From assembly GCA_964465155.1 (NCBI GenBank), contig CAYXIH010000019.1, positions 1 through 33,515 on the forward strand: 33,515 bases of DNA, written 5' to 3'. The translations under genes were made by a program, and so were the position numbers. Shown piece after piece: positions 16,555-23,581 of the stretch. Positions within the stretch are counted from its first letter, which is position 1. The number at the start of each line of letters is the position of its first letter. This stretch comes from Spiro-02 sp964465155. Its GTDB lineage: Bacteria > Spirochaetota > Spirochaetia > Sphaerochaetales > Sphaerochaetaceae. The notes under the pieces are model-generated. The model searched no databases, was not told where the DNA came from, and was given only the letters and a program-made list of their open reading frames with translations.

Positions 16555-17553
16555 ATGAAGAGAATCCTGAGTGTCATGTGTATTGCAATCATCGGTTGCG
16601 CCATGCTGTTTGCCCAAGGTGGATCAGAGAGCAAAGACGCAAGTGCAAAGAAACTTGAGACCATCAACGTAGCCTACATGCCCAACTATGCATCGTTGTG
16701 CTCCGTAGTGGCTGCCATGGAGACCGGCGCCTTCGAGAAGCAGGGAATGCAGGTCAAGCTCGTTGAGTTCGCAGACGGCCCCACGATCATCGCAGCCATG
16801 GAATCTGGCTCGATCGACATCGGGTACATCGGTGCAGGTGCCCACAAGCTGTGCATCAACGGCCGCGCCCAGATCTTCGCTATGAGCCATGTCGGCAATG
16901 CCGATGCAGTCATTGGCCTGAAGAGCCATGGCGTCACCACCCCCGCTGACCTCAAGGGCAAGAAAGTAGGCTATGCTTCCGGGACCTCCTCCGAAGCTAT
17001 CCTCCGCCTGACCCTCGAGTCCGCTGGACTGACGATGAACGACATCAAGGCCATGGAGATGGACGCCAGCGGCATCGTATCCGCAATGACCTCCGGTTCC
17101 CTTGACGCTTGTGCAACATGGTCCCCCTCCACGTTCACCATCAAGGACGCAATGGGTGGCGACGCAGTGACGATCGCAGACAACATGACCTTCGCAAACA
17201 CTTCCAACTCCATCGCATCCTGGATCGTGATGAAGAAGTATGCCCAGGCCAACCCCGACAAGATCCTGCGCTTCACCAAGGCTTTGTACGAGGGCATGGA
17301 CTACCGCGCTGCAAACGTCGACCAGACCGTCGACTGGGTTGCCAAGGCAATCGCAGCAAACCGCGACACCATCTACCAGCAGCGTGGCGACGCCAAGTGG
17401 ATCACCTCCGACGAGTTGGTGAACATGGTCAAGAGTGGTGAGGTTGAGAAGCTGTACGAAGTCCAGAAGAAGGCATTCGGCAGCGCAGTCAACCAGGATG
17501 CAGTCATTTCCGACTACGTGATGTTTGACAATATGGTACAGGCTGGCCAATAA
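16555..17553 (+). CDS. ABC transporter solute-binding protein, NMT1/SsuA-like
   Basis: 332 residues. A signal peptide (MKRILSVMCIAIIGCAMLFA) precedes a mature end starting QGGSES. IIGC at residue 15 could serve as a lipobox, while FA-QGG fits signal peptidase I, so anchoring is uncertain. The body is a type-2 periplasmic-binding fold of the NMT1/SsuA group: INVAYMPNYASLCSVVAAMETGAFEKQG, MESGSIDIGYIGAGAHKL and LKGKKVGYASGTSSEA. It captures the substrate for the permease and ATPase just upstream. A strong AAGGAG site precedes the ATG. A hairpin directly after the gene separates it from the two-component genes. The ligand (sulfonate, nitrate, pyrimidine-like or other) cannot be told. Confidence 0.9.
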   Translation: MKRILSVMCIAIIGCAMLFAQGGSESKDASAKKLETINVAYMPNYASLCSVVAAMETGAFEKQGMQVKLVEFADGPTIIAAMESGSIDIGYIGAGAHKLCINGRAQIFAMSHVGNADAVIGLKSHGVTTPADLKGKKVGYASGTSSEAILRLTLESAGLTMNDIKAMEMDASGIVSAMTSGSLDACATWSPSTFTIKDAMGGDAVTIADNMTFANTSNSIASWIVMKKYAQANPDKILRFTKALYEGMDYRAANVDQTVDWVAKAIAANRDTIYQQRGDAKWITSDELVNMVKSGEVEKLYEVQKKAFGSAVNQDAVISDYVMFDNMVQAGQ

Positions 17554-17570
17554 TAGGACAACCAGTACCG

Positions 17571-17598
17571 GAAGGCACCTTCTTCGGGAGGTGCCTTC
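17571..17598 (+). terminator. Hairpin after the binding-protein gene, weak terminator
   Basis: Perfect 10-base arms GAAGGCACCT and AGGTGCCTTC around an 8-base loop, followed only by TGCATATTT. The poor T-run suggests partial readthrough into the kinase gene 22 bases downstream, or protection of the upstream mRNA. Confidence 0.6.
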
Positions 17599-17619
17599 TG
17601 CATATTTACGGAGAAGCCT

Positions 17620-19140
17620 ATGTTATTGCTCCTGACAACCCTCATCTTTGGACTCTCCGTCATCCTGCTGTGCGTCAAGCGCAACAGGCGTTCGCTGTTG
17701 CTCGTGGCCCTGACATCGAGCCTCCTCCTCTTCTGGTTCGGTATCCTCACCTACATTGCAAAGCGGGGTGGCATCGGCAGGGAGTTGATCCCCATCCTCT
17801 ATGGGACGGAGGGGATCCGGCAGTGGCTGCAGTACATGGCCCTGACGCTGGGGCAACTGGGGTATACCGTTGCACTGGGAAGGACCCTGTTCCCGCTGTT
17901 CCTGGTACTTACCAGCCTGGACTTCTGCTATTTCGAGCATGCTGCTGCGATCAAGCGCAAGTGGTGGGCATTTCTCATTATCCCCGCAGCGACGCTGATC
18001 ATCTATATTCCCCCCGTCTTCGAAACCTTGATGGTCCCCAACGAATTCATTCTGCGTGCATGGGTGATGTTCGGGCGCCTGTGGATATTCACCTACGTGC
18101 TCGGATCGCTGGGAATGCTCACCTATGAGGCATTCTCGATATCGATGCCCTATTTCCGCAGGAGGTTCCTCACCCGGGCCATGCTGTTGGCATCATTGTC
18201 GGTGCTCTACCTGATCTACTGCCCGCAGGATCCTGCACAGATCTATATGTTCTACCGCAACGACTACATGTGGATGCTGGGGCTCTGGTACCTCTCCAAA
18301 GGCTTCAATGTTGTATTCTATGCCATCATCTGCGTCTGCTCGATGCTCTTTGCCATGGTTGGGTTTGTTGCCATCATGAAGTATACCCAGCTCAATTGGG
18401 ACGAACAGCACCAGGAGGCAGAGATACGCAGGGCGGGAAAGGCTGTCCAGAGCGGGGTGAACATCTTCATCCACGGGATCAAGAACGAACTGCTTGCCAA
18501 CCGTGCTGTGATCAAACGCATCGGAAAGACCCTTGGCCAGGATCAGCTTGACATCAAGGCGGCACAAGAGCTGACCCAACGCCTCTCGCAGAACAACGAG
18601 GCCATATTGGAGCGCATCAGCACCCTCTACCAGACCAGCAAGCACAACAACGTCCACCTGATGCCCACCCATGCATCCGATATCATCGACGCATCCCTAC
18701 AGCGTCTCCATCGCAAATACCCAGAGAGCCTTGTCGAAACAAGGATGGACTCGGACGAGGTGGTGCTGTGCGACAAGAATCACCTGTGCGAGGCATTGGC
18801 CAATATCCTTGCAAACGGATGGGAAGCACAGATTGCGAACCAGACCATTGCACCATTGAAGCTCACGCTGGAGATCGAACGGCTGTGGACGGTGTTCCGT
18901 ATTGAAGACGCCGGGGGCGGCATTGCCCCTGCAATGCAGCACAAGCTCTTTGAGCCGTTCTCCTCCGACAAGAACAGCGCAACCAACTGGGGCATGGGCA
19001 TGTATTACACCAGGGACGTGGTGAAGAGCCATCTCGGAAGCATCCGCTTTGATTCTGGCAGCTGGGGAACTATATTCTATGTATTGCTCCCCCGCTATGG
19101 AGGAAATGGCTATGTTGCCAAGCCGAGTATTGATAGCTGA
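17620..19140 (+). CDS. Membrane sensor histidine kinase
   Basis: 506 residues. The first 270 or so contain about seven membrane helices with short loops, a sensor of no family I recognise. A dimerisation helix carries IFIHGIKNELLANR, where His285 is the likely phosphorylated residue in an HxxKN setting. A GHKL ATPase domain follows, with the N-box ANILANGWEA (Asn395, Asn399), EDAGGGI, FEPFSSDKN and NWGMGMYYTRDVVKSHLG. GGAG lies 6 bases before the ATG. The gene overlaps the response-regulator gene by 29 bases, so the two form a pair. Their place behind the ABC transporter suggests they sense the transported compound or its uptake, which is inference only. Confidence 0.9.
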   Translation: MLLLLTTLIFGLSVILLCVKRNRRSLLLVALTSSLLLFWFGILTYIAKRGGIGRELIPILYGTEGIRQWLQYMALTLGQLGYTVALGRTLFPLFLVLTSLDFCYFEHAAAIKRKWWAFLIIPAATLIIYIPPVFETLMVPNEFILRAWVMFGRLWIFTYVLGSLGMLTYEAFSISMPYFRRRFLTRAMLLASLSVLYLIYCPQDPAQIYMFYRNDYMWMLGLWYLSKGFNVVFYAIICVCSMLFAMVGFVAIMKYTQLNWDEQHQEAEIRRAGKAVQSGVNIFIHGIKNELLANRAVIKRIGKTLGQDQLDIKAAQELTQRLSQNNEAILERISTLYQTSKHNNVHLMPTHASDIIDASLQRLHRKYPESLVETRMDSDEVVLCDKNHLCEALANILANGWEAQIANQTIAPLKLTLEIERLWTVFRIEDAGGGIAPAMQHKLFEPFSSDKNSATNWGMGMYYTRDVVKSHLGSIRFDSGSWGTIFYVLLPRYGGNGYVAKPSIDS

Positions 19141-19789
19141 GGATATCGACATCCTCCGCGACGAACTGAGGGACATGGTCAACGAAGACCCTGCCTTCGT
19201 TGTCGTTGGCATGGCCGCCACCGGTGCAGAGGCGCAGGCTTTCTGCGAACGCACCCAGGTCGACATTGTCCTGATGGACATCGAGATGGAGCGGATGAAT
19301 GCTGGGATCAAGGCAGCTGAGAAGATCCTTGCCTCCCACCCCCAGGTCAAGATCATCTTTCTCACCGCGCATGAGACGGAGACAACAGTCCTCACAGCCA
19401 TGGCAACCGGTGCGGTTGACTATATCGTCAAGGGATGCGATGCACAGCATCTGCACCAACATCTGCATGGGGCGGTCGATGGGACCACTACCTTGGACCC
19501 GATGATCAACAACATCGTATTCAACGAGTATCGGCGACTACGCAGAAGCGAGCAGAGCCTGCTCTTCTTCATCCAGAACCTGGGCAACCTCACCCCCACG
19601 GAGAAGGAGCTGGTCAAATATATCCAGCGCGGGATGAAGGTCAAGGATATCGCCGCCATACGGTTCGTCGAGCCCTCCACGGTCAAGACACAGATCCATG
19701 GCTTGCTGGTCAAGTTCGGATGCAAACGGACGCAGGAGGTGGTACGCCTCATATCCGATCTGGGTATCTCCCACCTGTTTGCCGATTGA
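19112..19789 (+). CDS. NarL/FixJ-type response regulator
   Basis: 225 residues. The receiver domain (about residues 4-125) has the acidic pair Glu10/Asp11, the phosphorylated Asp56 in VLMDIEM, a Thr in FLTAHE and Lys in YIVKGCD. A LuxR-type helix-turn-helix follows at about 155-215: LTPTEKELVKYIQRGMKVKDIA, then VEPSTVKTQIHGLLVKFG. It would bind DNA once phosphorylated by the upstream kinase. The start at 19112 is chosen because GGAGG lies 8 bases upstream; earlier in-frame ATGs overlap the kinase catalytic domain further. The pairing of a LuxR-type regulator with an HxxKN kinase is less common than with HisKA_3 kinases. The next gene has its own promoter. Confidence 0.92.
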   Translation: MLPSRVLIAEDIDILRDELRDMVNEDPAFVVVGMAATGAEAQAFCERTQVDIVLMDIEMERMNAGIKAAEKILASHPQVKIIFLTAHETETTVLTAMATGAVDYIVKGCDAQHLHQHLHGAVDGTTTLDPMINNIVFNEYRRLRRSEQSLLFFIQNLGNLTPTEKELVKYIQRGMKVKDIAAIRFVEPSTVKTQIHGLLVKFGCKRTQEVVRLISDLGISHLFAD

Positions 19790-19791
19790 AG

Positions 19792-19820
19792 TTGTCAGGC
19801 GGGGCGTTCTCGCATATAGT
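19792..19820 (+). promoter_or_regulatory. Promoter of the hydrolase operon, probably leaderless
   Basis: TTGTCA (19792-19797), a 17-base spacer and TATAGT (19815-19820) form a near-consensus promoter. The -10 box ends 7 bases before the ATG at 19828, so the transcript should begin at or next to the start codon. No ribosome-binding sequence precedes that ATG. Confidence 0.65.
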
Positions 19821-19827
19821 TTGAACC

Positions 19828-20766
19828 ATGCCATGGCTCATCATCACCATCATCATCCTCCTCATCGCCGCCGCAGTAGCCTGGAACGTCTATTTGGTAG
19901 GCTACCACGACAAGCATACCCACTATATTGAACCACATGAGGAGGAGTGCTTCTCCCCCACCTGCCGGCCAATCGTACTCCAGCATCAGGATACACCCAC
20001 CCAGGCCATCCTGATGATCCATGGGTTCCCGGCAACCCCACGGACCTACGAATACTCATCACAGCGGATGTTCGAAGCCGGCTATGATGTATATGTCCCC
20101 TTGATGCCAGGCTTCGGCACCAGCGTCCAGGAGTTCGAGCAGACCTATTATCCCCAGTGGTTCGGATATATCAGGACCTACTACGAGCACCTGCGCAGCA
20201 AATATCCCAAGCTGGTGGTCCTTGGTATCTCCATGGGGGGTGCCATCACGCTGAACCTGGCCGAGGAGTTCTGCAATACTCCCCTTGCCCCTGATGCAGT
20301 GGTCGCCATAGCGGCACCGGTTGTCTACAACAGCCTGCTGCGCGACAGGATCATCACCAACCCAGGTGCCTACATCATGCGCACCGCAGGCCTGTTTGTC
20401 CCCGACATCGGCGGTGCTGTCCAATGCGGGAACCCACAGAGCGAAGACGGCAATGAAGATTGGACAGGCTACCATGGACTGTTCATCCACCAGGGGATCA
20501 GCCTCATCCACGCCCTCAAGCCAATCCGCAGGAACCTGTACAAGATCACATGCCCGCTGCTGTCCATCCATGACGTGCATGACAAAACCGTCCCGTTTGG
20601 CAACCAAGCCATCATTGAACGGGAGACCAGAAGCACCCGCTATCGGAAGATCATCTCCGAGATGCCACCCTACCGCCATACACGCCACTGCCTGCTCTCC
20701 TACCATTCTGTACAAAAGCAGCTCACAGACGCTATCATTGAATTCCTTCAGGAGGATCAACAATGA
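19828..20766 (+). CDS. Membrane-anchored alpha/beta hydrolase (esterase/lipase-like)
   Basis: 312 residues. One N-terminal membrane helix (about residues 3-22) is followed by an alpha/beta-hydrolase domain. AILMIHGFPATPRTYEY gives the oxyanion HGF region, GISMGGA the nucleophile Ser135, HDVHDKTVPFG the acid Asp252, and RHTRHC the His287 (or His284). The layout matches monoacylglycerol-lipase and carboxylesterase proteins that cut acyl esters. No ribosome site precedes the ATG, while a near-consensus promoter ends 7 bases before it, pointing to a leaderless mRNA. It overlaps the deaminase gene by 4 bases (ATGA), with GGAGG for that gene inside its end. The substrate is unknown. Confidence 0.87.
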   Translation: MPWLIITIIILLIAAAVAWNVYLVGYHDKHTHYIEPHEEECFSPTCRPIVLQHQDTPTQAILMIHGFPATPRTYEYSSQRMFEAGYDVYVPLMPGFGTSVQEFEQTYYPQWFGYIRTYYEHLRSKYPKLVVLGISMGGAITLNLAEEFCNTPLAPDAVVAIAAPVVYNSLLRDRIITNPGAYIMRTAGLFVPDIGGAVQCGNPQSEDGNEDWTGYHGLFIHQGISLIHALKPIRRNLYKITCPLLSIHDVHDKTVPFGNQAIIERETRSTRYRKIISEMPPYRHTRHCLLSYHSVQKQLTDAIIEFLQEDQQ

Positions 20767-21251
20767 CCAAACGCACCGACTACATCTCATGGGACGAGTA
20801 CTTCATGGGGGTAGCAATCCTCTCCTCGCTTCGGAGCAAGGATCCCAACACACAGGTGGGAGCCTGCATCGTCAATACCGACAAGAAGATTGTGGGAGTG
20901 GGATACAACGGGTTCCCTTCCGGCTGCGACGACGATGACCTTCCCTGGGACCGCGAGGGTGATTGGCTTGAGACAAAATACCCATATGTCTGCCATGCAG
21001 AGCTCAATGCCATCCTCAACGGGATCAGCCACAACCTCAAGGGCTGCAAGCTCTACGTAGCGTTGTTCCCCTGCAATGAATGCGCAAAGGCTATCATCCA
21101 GTCGGGCATCACCGAGGTGGTCTACCTCCGGGACAAGTATGCCGACACCGACGTGGTCCGCGCCTCCAAGAAGATGTTCGGCCAAGCGGGTGTCTCCTTC
21201 CGCCAGCTGGTCCCACAGGAGAAGAGCATCCTCCTCAACTTCGAGGTCTGA
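20763..21251 (+). CDS. dCMP deaminase-like zinc deaminase
   Basis: 162 residues of the cytidine/deoxycytidylate deaminase family. Zinc and proton-shuttle residues are seen in CHAELNAI (His78, Glu80) and PCNEC (Cys104, Cys107). The N-terminal SWDEYFMGVAILSSLRSKDPNTQVGA and VGVGYNGFP blocks, and the DDDLPW insert, are typical of dCMP deaminases, which make dUMP for thymidylate synthesis. GGAGG lies about 7 bases before the ATG. It is coupled to the hydrolase upstream and to a sugar kinase one base downstream, an unexpected set of partners. A ComE-type deaminase of another nucleotide is possible. Confidence 0.88.
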   Translation: MTKRTDYISWDEYFMGVAILSSLRSKDPNTQVGACIVNTDKKIVGVGYNGFPSGCDDDDLPWDREGDWLETKYPYVCHAELNAILNGISHNLKGCKLYVALFPCNECAKAIIQSGITEVVYLRDKYADTDVVRASKKMFGQAGVSFRQLVPQEKSILLNFEV

Positions 21252-21252
21252 C

Positions 21253-22197
21253 ATGCACCAACCGATATTGGTCGTCTGCCTCAATCCAACGTTCCAGGAG
21301 ACCATGTTGCTCCCCCACCTCCTAGAAGGGGAGGTCAACAGGTGCCAGCGCCATTTCCTCTGTGCCTCGGGCAAAGGGATGAATGCAGCCAGGGTGCTCT
21401 CCCAAGCAGGCACACCCGCTACGTTGCTCACCCACCTGGGGGGCGTGCGCATCCAGCAGATGCTGGACCTCATGGCCAACGACAGTGGCGTCCAGGTACT
21501 CTGGGCAGACAGCAAAACACCCATGCGCACCTGCACCACCTTGATCAACGAAGCCAACAATACGACCACCGAACTCGTGCAGGAACCCTATCCGGTTGCA
21601 CCGGGCACCGAACAGGAGATCCTCAGGCTCTACGGTGACAACCTCTCCAAGTTCCAAGGGGTCATCTTCACAGGGACGCGCACACCCGGCTATCCCACGG
21701 ACTTGTACCCATCCATGGTTGCCCAAGCCACCGCAATGGGAAAGACTGTGGTGCTGGACGTCAAGGGCGCTGACTTGCTGCACTCCCTGCAGTACCGTCC
21801 AACCCTCATCAAGCCGAACCTCAGCGAGTTCGCGGCGACGTTCCTGGGCAACCGCAACCTCAGCGAGCAGGAGGACCATACCCAGCTCTTTGACGAAGTG
21901 GCCAAGGTATGCAGCGAGCTTCACGAAGCCTATGGGGTATCGGTCGTGGTCAGCCGTGGAGTCCATGGCCTGTGGTATGACAATGGGCAAGGACTGCAGT
22001 CGGTCCCCTGCGAACGGGTGCAGACGGTCAACACCATTGGATGTGGCGATGCCCTTACTGCTGGGATCACACAGGCGTTGGTTGATGGTGCAACTTTGCA
22101 ACAAGCTGTTGCAAGTGGTATCCATTTTGGTGCAGAAAACGCAAAGAATTTGATGCCAGGAAGTATTCTCAAAGACACAATTCAACAATATTCATAA
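21253..22197 (+). CDS. PfkB-family sugar kinase, 1-phosphofructokinase group
   Basis: 314 residues of the ribokinase/PfkB superfamily. CLNPTFQETM at the N-terminus, CASGKGMNAARVLSQAG (the sugar-binding GKGxN motif), LIKPNLSEF and NTIGCGDALTAG (catalytic Asp266) place it in the 1-phosphofructokinase/tagatose-6-phosphate kinase group. It would phosphorylate a phosphosugar such as fructose-1-phosphate or tagatose-6-phosphate with ATP. The start follows the deaminase stop by one base with only a weak GAGG upstream, so translation is probably coupled. The last 40 codons are AT-rich compared with the rest of the gene. No sugar transporter lies beside it, and the substrate is open. Confidence 0.87.
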   Translation: MHQPILVVCLNPTFQETMLLPHLLEGEVNRCQRHFLCASGKGMNAARVLSQAGTPATLLTHLGGVRIQQMLDLMANDSGVQVLWADSKTPMRTCTTLINEANNTTTELVQEPYPVAPGTEQEILRLYGDNLSKFQGVIFTGTRTPGYPTDLYPSMVAQATAMGKTVVLDVKGADLLHSLQYRPTLIKPNLSEFAATFLGNRNLSEQEDHTQLFDEVAKVCSELHEAYGVSVVVSRGVHGLWYDNGQGLQSVPCERVQTVNTIGCGDALTAGITQALVDGATLQQAVASGIHFGAENAKNLMPGSILKDTIQQYS

Positions 22198-22211
22198 AAT
22201 ATGCATATTTT
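22196..22211. repeat. AT-rich palindrome overlapping the kinase stop codon
   Basis: AAAATATGCATATTTT is a perfect 16-base palindrome followed by two more T. It may act as a weak terminator or as a protein-binding site. The next 230 bases are AT-rich and hold no gene. Confidence 0.45.
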
Positions 22212-22252
22212 TTGTTGCATTGAAATCCAGTTATTTTACAATGTTGTTTTTC

Positions 22253-22277
22253 TGTAATCATGAATTTCATGATTACA
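22253..22277. repeat. Perfect 11-base inverted repeat upstream of the BMP operon
   Basis: TGTAATCATGA and TCATGATTACA flank ATT. The repeat lies about 60 bases before the -35 box of the BMP gene and could bind a dimeric regulator. It is followed by TTTCAATAAAT, so a terminator for the kinase gene is the alternative. Confidence 0.5.
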
Positions 22278-22335
22278 TTTCAATAAATCTGTAAATATTG
22301 CGACACCTTGCCAATCATTTTGCCACCGAAATTCT

Positions 22336-22364
22336 TTGACGCCCCTTTCGATTCCCCATATACT
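22336..22364 (+). promoter_or_regulatory. Promoter of the BMP/PnrA transporter operon
   Basis: TTGACG (22336-22341), a 17-base spacer and TATACT (22359-22364) are close to consensus. Transcription would start near 22371, giving a leader of about 60 bases. Confidence 0.8.
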
Positions 22365-22377
22365 GGACGAGGACACG

Positions 22378-22398
22378 TGCCGGACTTACATGCCGGAC
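22378..22398. promoter_or_regulatory. Direct repeat TGCCGGAC at the start of the BMP leader
   Basis: TGCCGGAC occurs at 22378-22385 and 22391-22398, a 13-base period, just past the predicted transcription start. Direct repeats here could bind a repressor. No known motif was recognised. Confidence 0.4.
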
Positions 22399-22432
22399 AC
22401 TTCGCACGCACACACTACGTAAGGAGCATCGA

Positions 22433-23464
22433 ATGAAAAAACTGTTGGTAATTGTACTGCTTGTCTCCCTCCTCTGTGGTTCCGTATTCGCGAACGGACA
22501 GAAGGAAGCGACCGTAGCCTCCTCCAGCAAGGACGCCGTGAAGGTAGCCTTGATCATCGAAAACACCATTGACGACAAGGGCTGGTGCCAGGCCATGTAC
22601 GACGGCCTCGTGGCTGCAAAAGAGCAGCTGGGCGACAAGCTCGAGTTCAGCTACAGCGAAAAGATGAAGCCCGTCGACGCCGGCTCCGCTGCACGTCAGT
22701 ATGCTGCACAGGGCTATGACATCATCATTGGCCATGGTGCACAGTATAAGAACCTGATCATGGAAATGGCCGAGGAGTACCCGAACATCTCCTTCGCATT
22801 CGGAACTTCCGCTGAAGTTGGCCCCGCAAACGTGTTCACCTATATGCCTGAAAGCGAAGAGACCGGCTACCTGAGCGGCCTGATCGCCGGCATGACCACC
22901 TCCAGCAACATCGTCGGACTCGTTGGTCCCGTCGACGGTGGTGACGCAGCCCGCTACAACCGCGGCTTTGTCCTGGGCGTACAGGCAGTCAACCCCAAGG
23001 CCAAGATCATGGTTGCACACACCGGATCCTTCTCAGACTTCGTCAAGGCTGGTGAAGTTGCCCACTCCCAGATCAAGGCTGGCGCAGACGTCCTCAGCGG
23101 ATCCTCCCAGCAGGCAATCGGCGCACTGCGCGCTGTAGCCGACTACCCCAACGTATGGTGGCTTGGCCAGGACCTGGCTCAGCTTGACACCGCCGAGGGC
23201 AAGAAGAAGTGCATCGCAGCTTCCTCCTACAACTACGCCGCCGTCATCGTCGGCCTCGTTGAGAAGGTACAGGCTGGCGTCAAGGGTGGCGAATGCATCC
23301 CGATGAACTTCAACAACGACGGCTTTGTATTCGACTACAACCCCGAGCTGATGAACAAGGTCACCCCAGAAATCGAAAAGGCTGTCACCGATGCCCTTGC
23401 CAAGTTCCAGGCTGCACCAAACGTGCTCGCCGACTGGAGCAAGGTCGACTACACGAAGCTCTGA
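22433..23464 (+). CDS. BMP/PnrA-family nucleoside-type solute-binding protein
   Basis: 343 residues. A signal peptide (MKKLLVIVLLVSLLCGSVFA) is followed by mature NGQKEA. LLC is a poor lipobox, so a soluble periplasmic form is likely. The body is a basic membrane protein (BMP) family fold: KVALIIENTIDDKGWCQAMYDG, YDIIIGHGAQYKNLIMEMA, SFAFGT, TGYLSGLIAGMTTSSNIVGLVGPVDGG and SSYNYAAVIVG. PnrA of Treponema pallidum, a family member, binds purine nucleosides. TAAGGAG precedes the ATG. The gene has its own promoter and is followed by two hairpins before the ATPase gene, which would let the binding protein be made in excess. The nucleoside ligand is family knowledge, not visible in the residues. 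Confidence 0.9.
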   Translation: MKKLLVIVLLVSLLCGSVFANGQKEATVASSSKDAVKVALIIENTIDDKGWCQAMYDGLVAAKEQLGDKLEFSYSEKMKPVDAGSAARQYAAQGYDIIIGHGAQYKNLIMEMAEEYPNISFAFGTSAEVGPANVFTYMPESEETGYLSGLIAGMTTSSNIVGLVGPVDGGDAARYNRGFVLGVQAVNPKAKIMVAHTGSFSDFVKAGEVAHSQIKAGADVLSGSSQQAIGALRAVADYPNVWWLGQDLAQLDTAEGKKKCIAASSYNYAAVIVGLVEKVQAGVKGGECIPMNFNNDGFVFDYNPELMNKVTPEIEKAVTDALAKFQAAPNVLADWSKVDYTKL

Positions 23465-23482
23465 TTCGATGTCCGGGATTGA

Positions 23483-23545
23483 TGGCCATCTGATCTGATG
23501 GCCAACCATGCCTGCCTGGACTGAAAATCCGGCAGGCATTTCTTT
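23483..23545 (+). terminator. Double hairpin between binding-protein and ATPase genes
   Basis: A first hairpin has arms TGGCCATC and GATGGCCA (23483-23504). A second has ATGCCTGCC and GGCAGGCAT (23508-23539), followed by TTCTTT. It likely acts as a partial terminator that lowers expression of the transporter genes relative to the binding protein. Confidence 0.75.
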
Positions 23546-23581
23546 ACTTCACCGACTCACGACCGGGAGGTCAACCCGAAT

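Noticed and set aside
15304..16617. Long antisense open frame of 437 codons opposite the ABC transporter genes
   Set aside because: It lies across conserved permease, ATPase and binding-protein genes and reflects GC-rich codon bias, with no recognisable motif.
22253..22277. Inverted repeat as a terminator for the PfkB-type kinase gene
   Set aside because: It is followed by TTTCAATAAAT without a T-run and lies 56 bases past the stop, so a binding site is at least as likely; kept only as a repeat.
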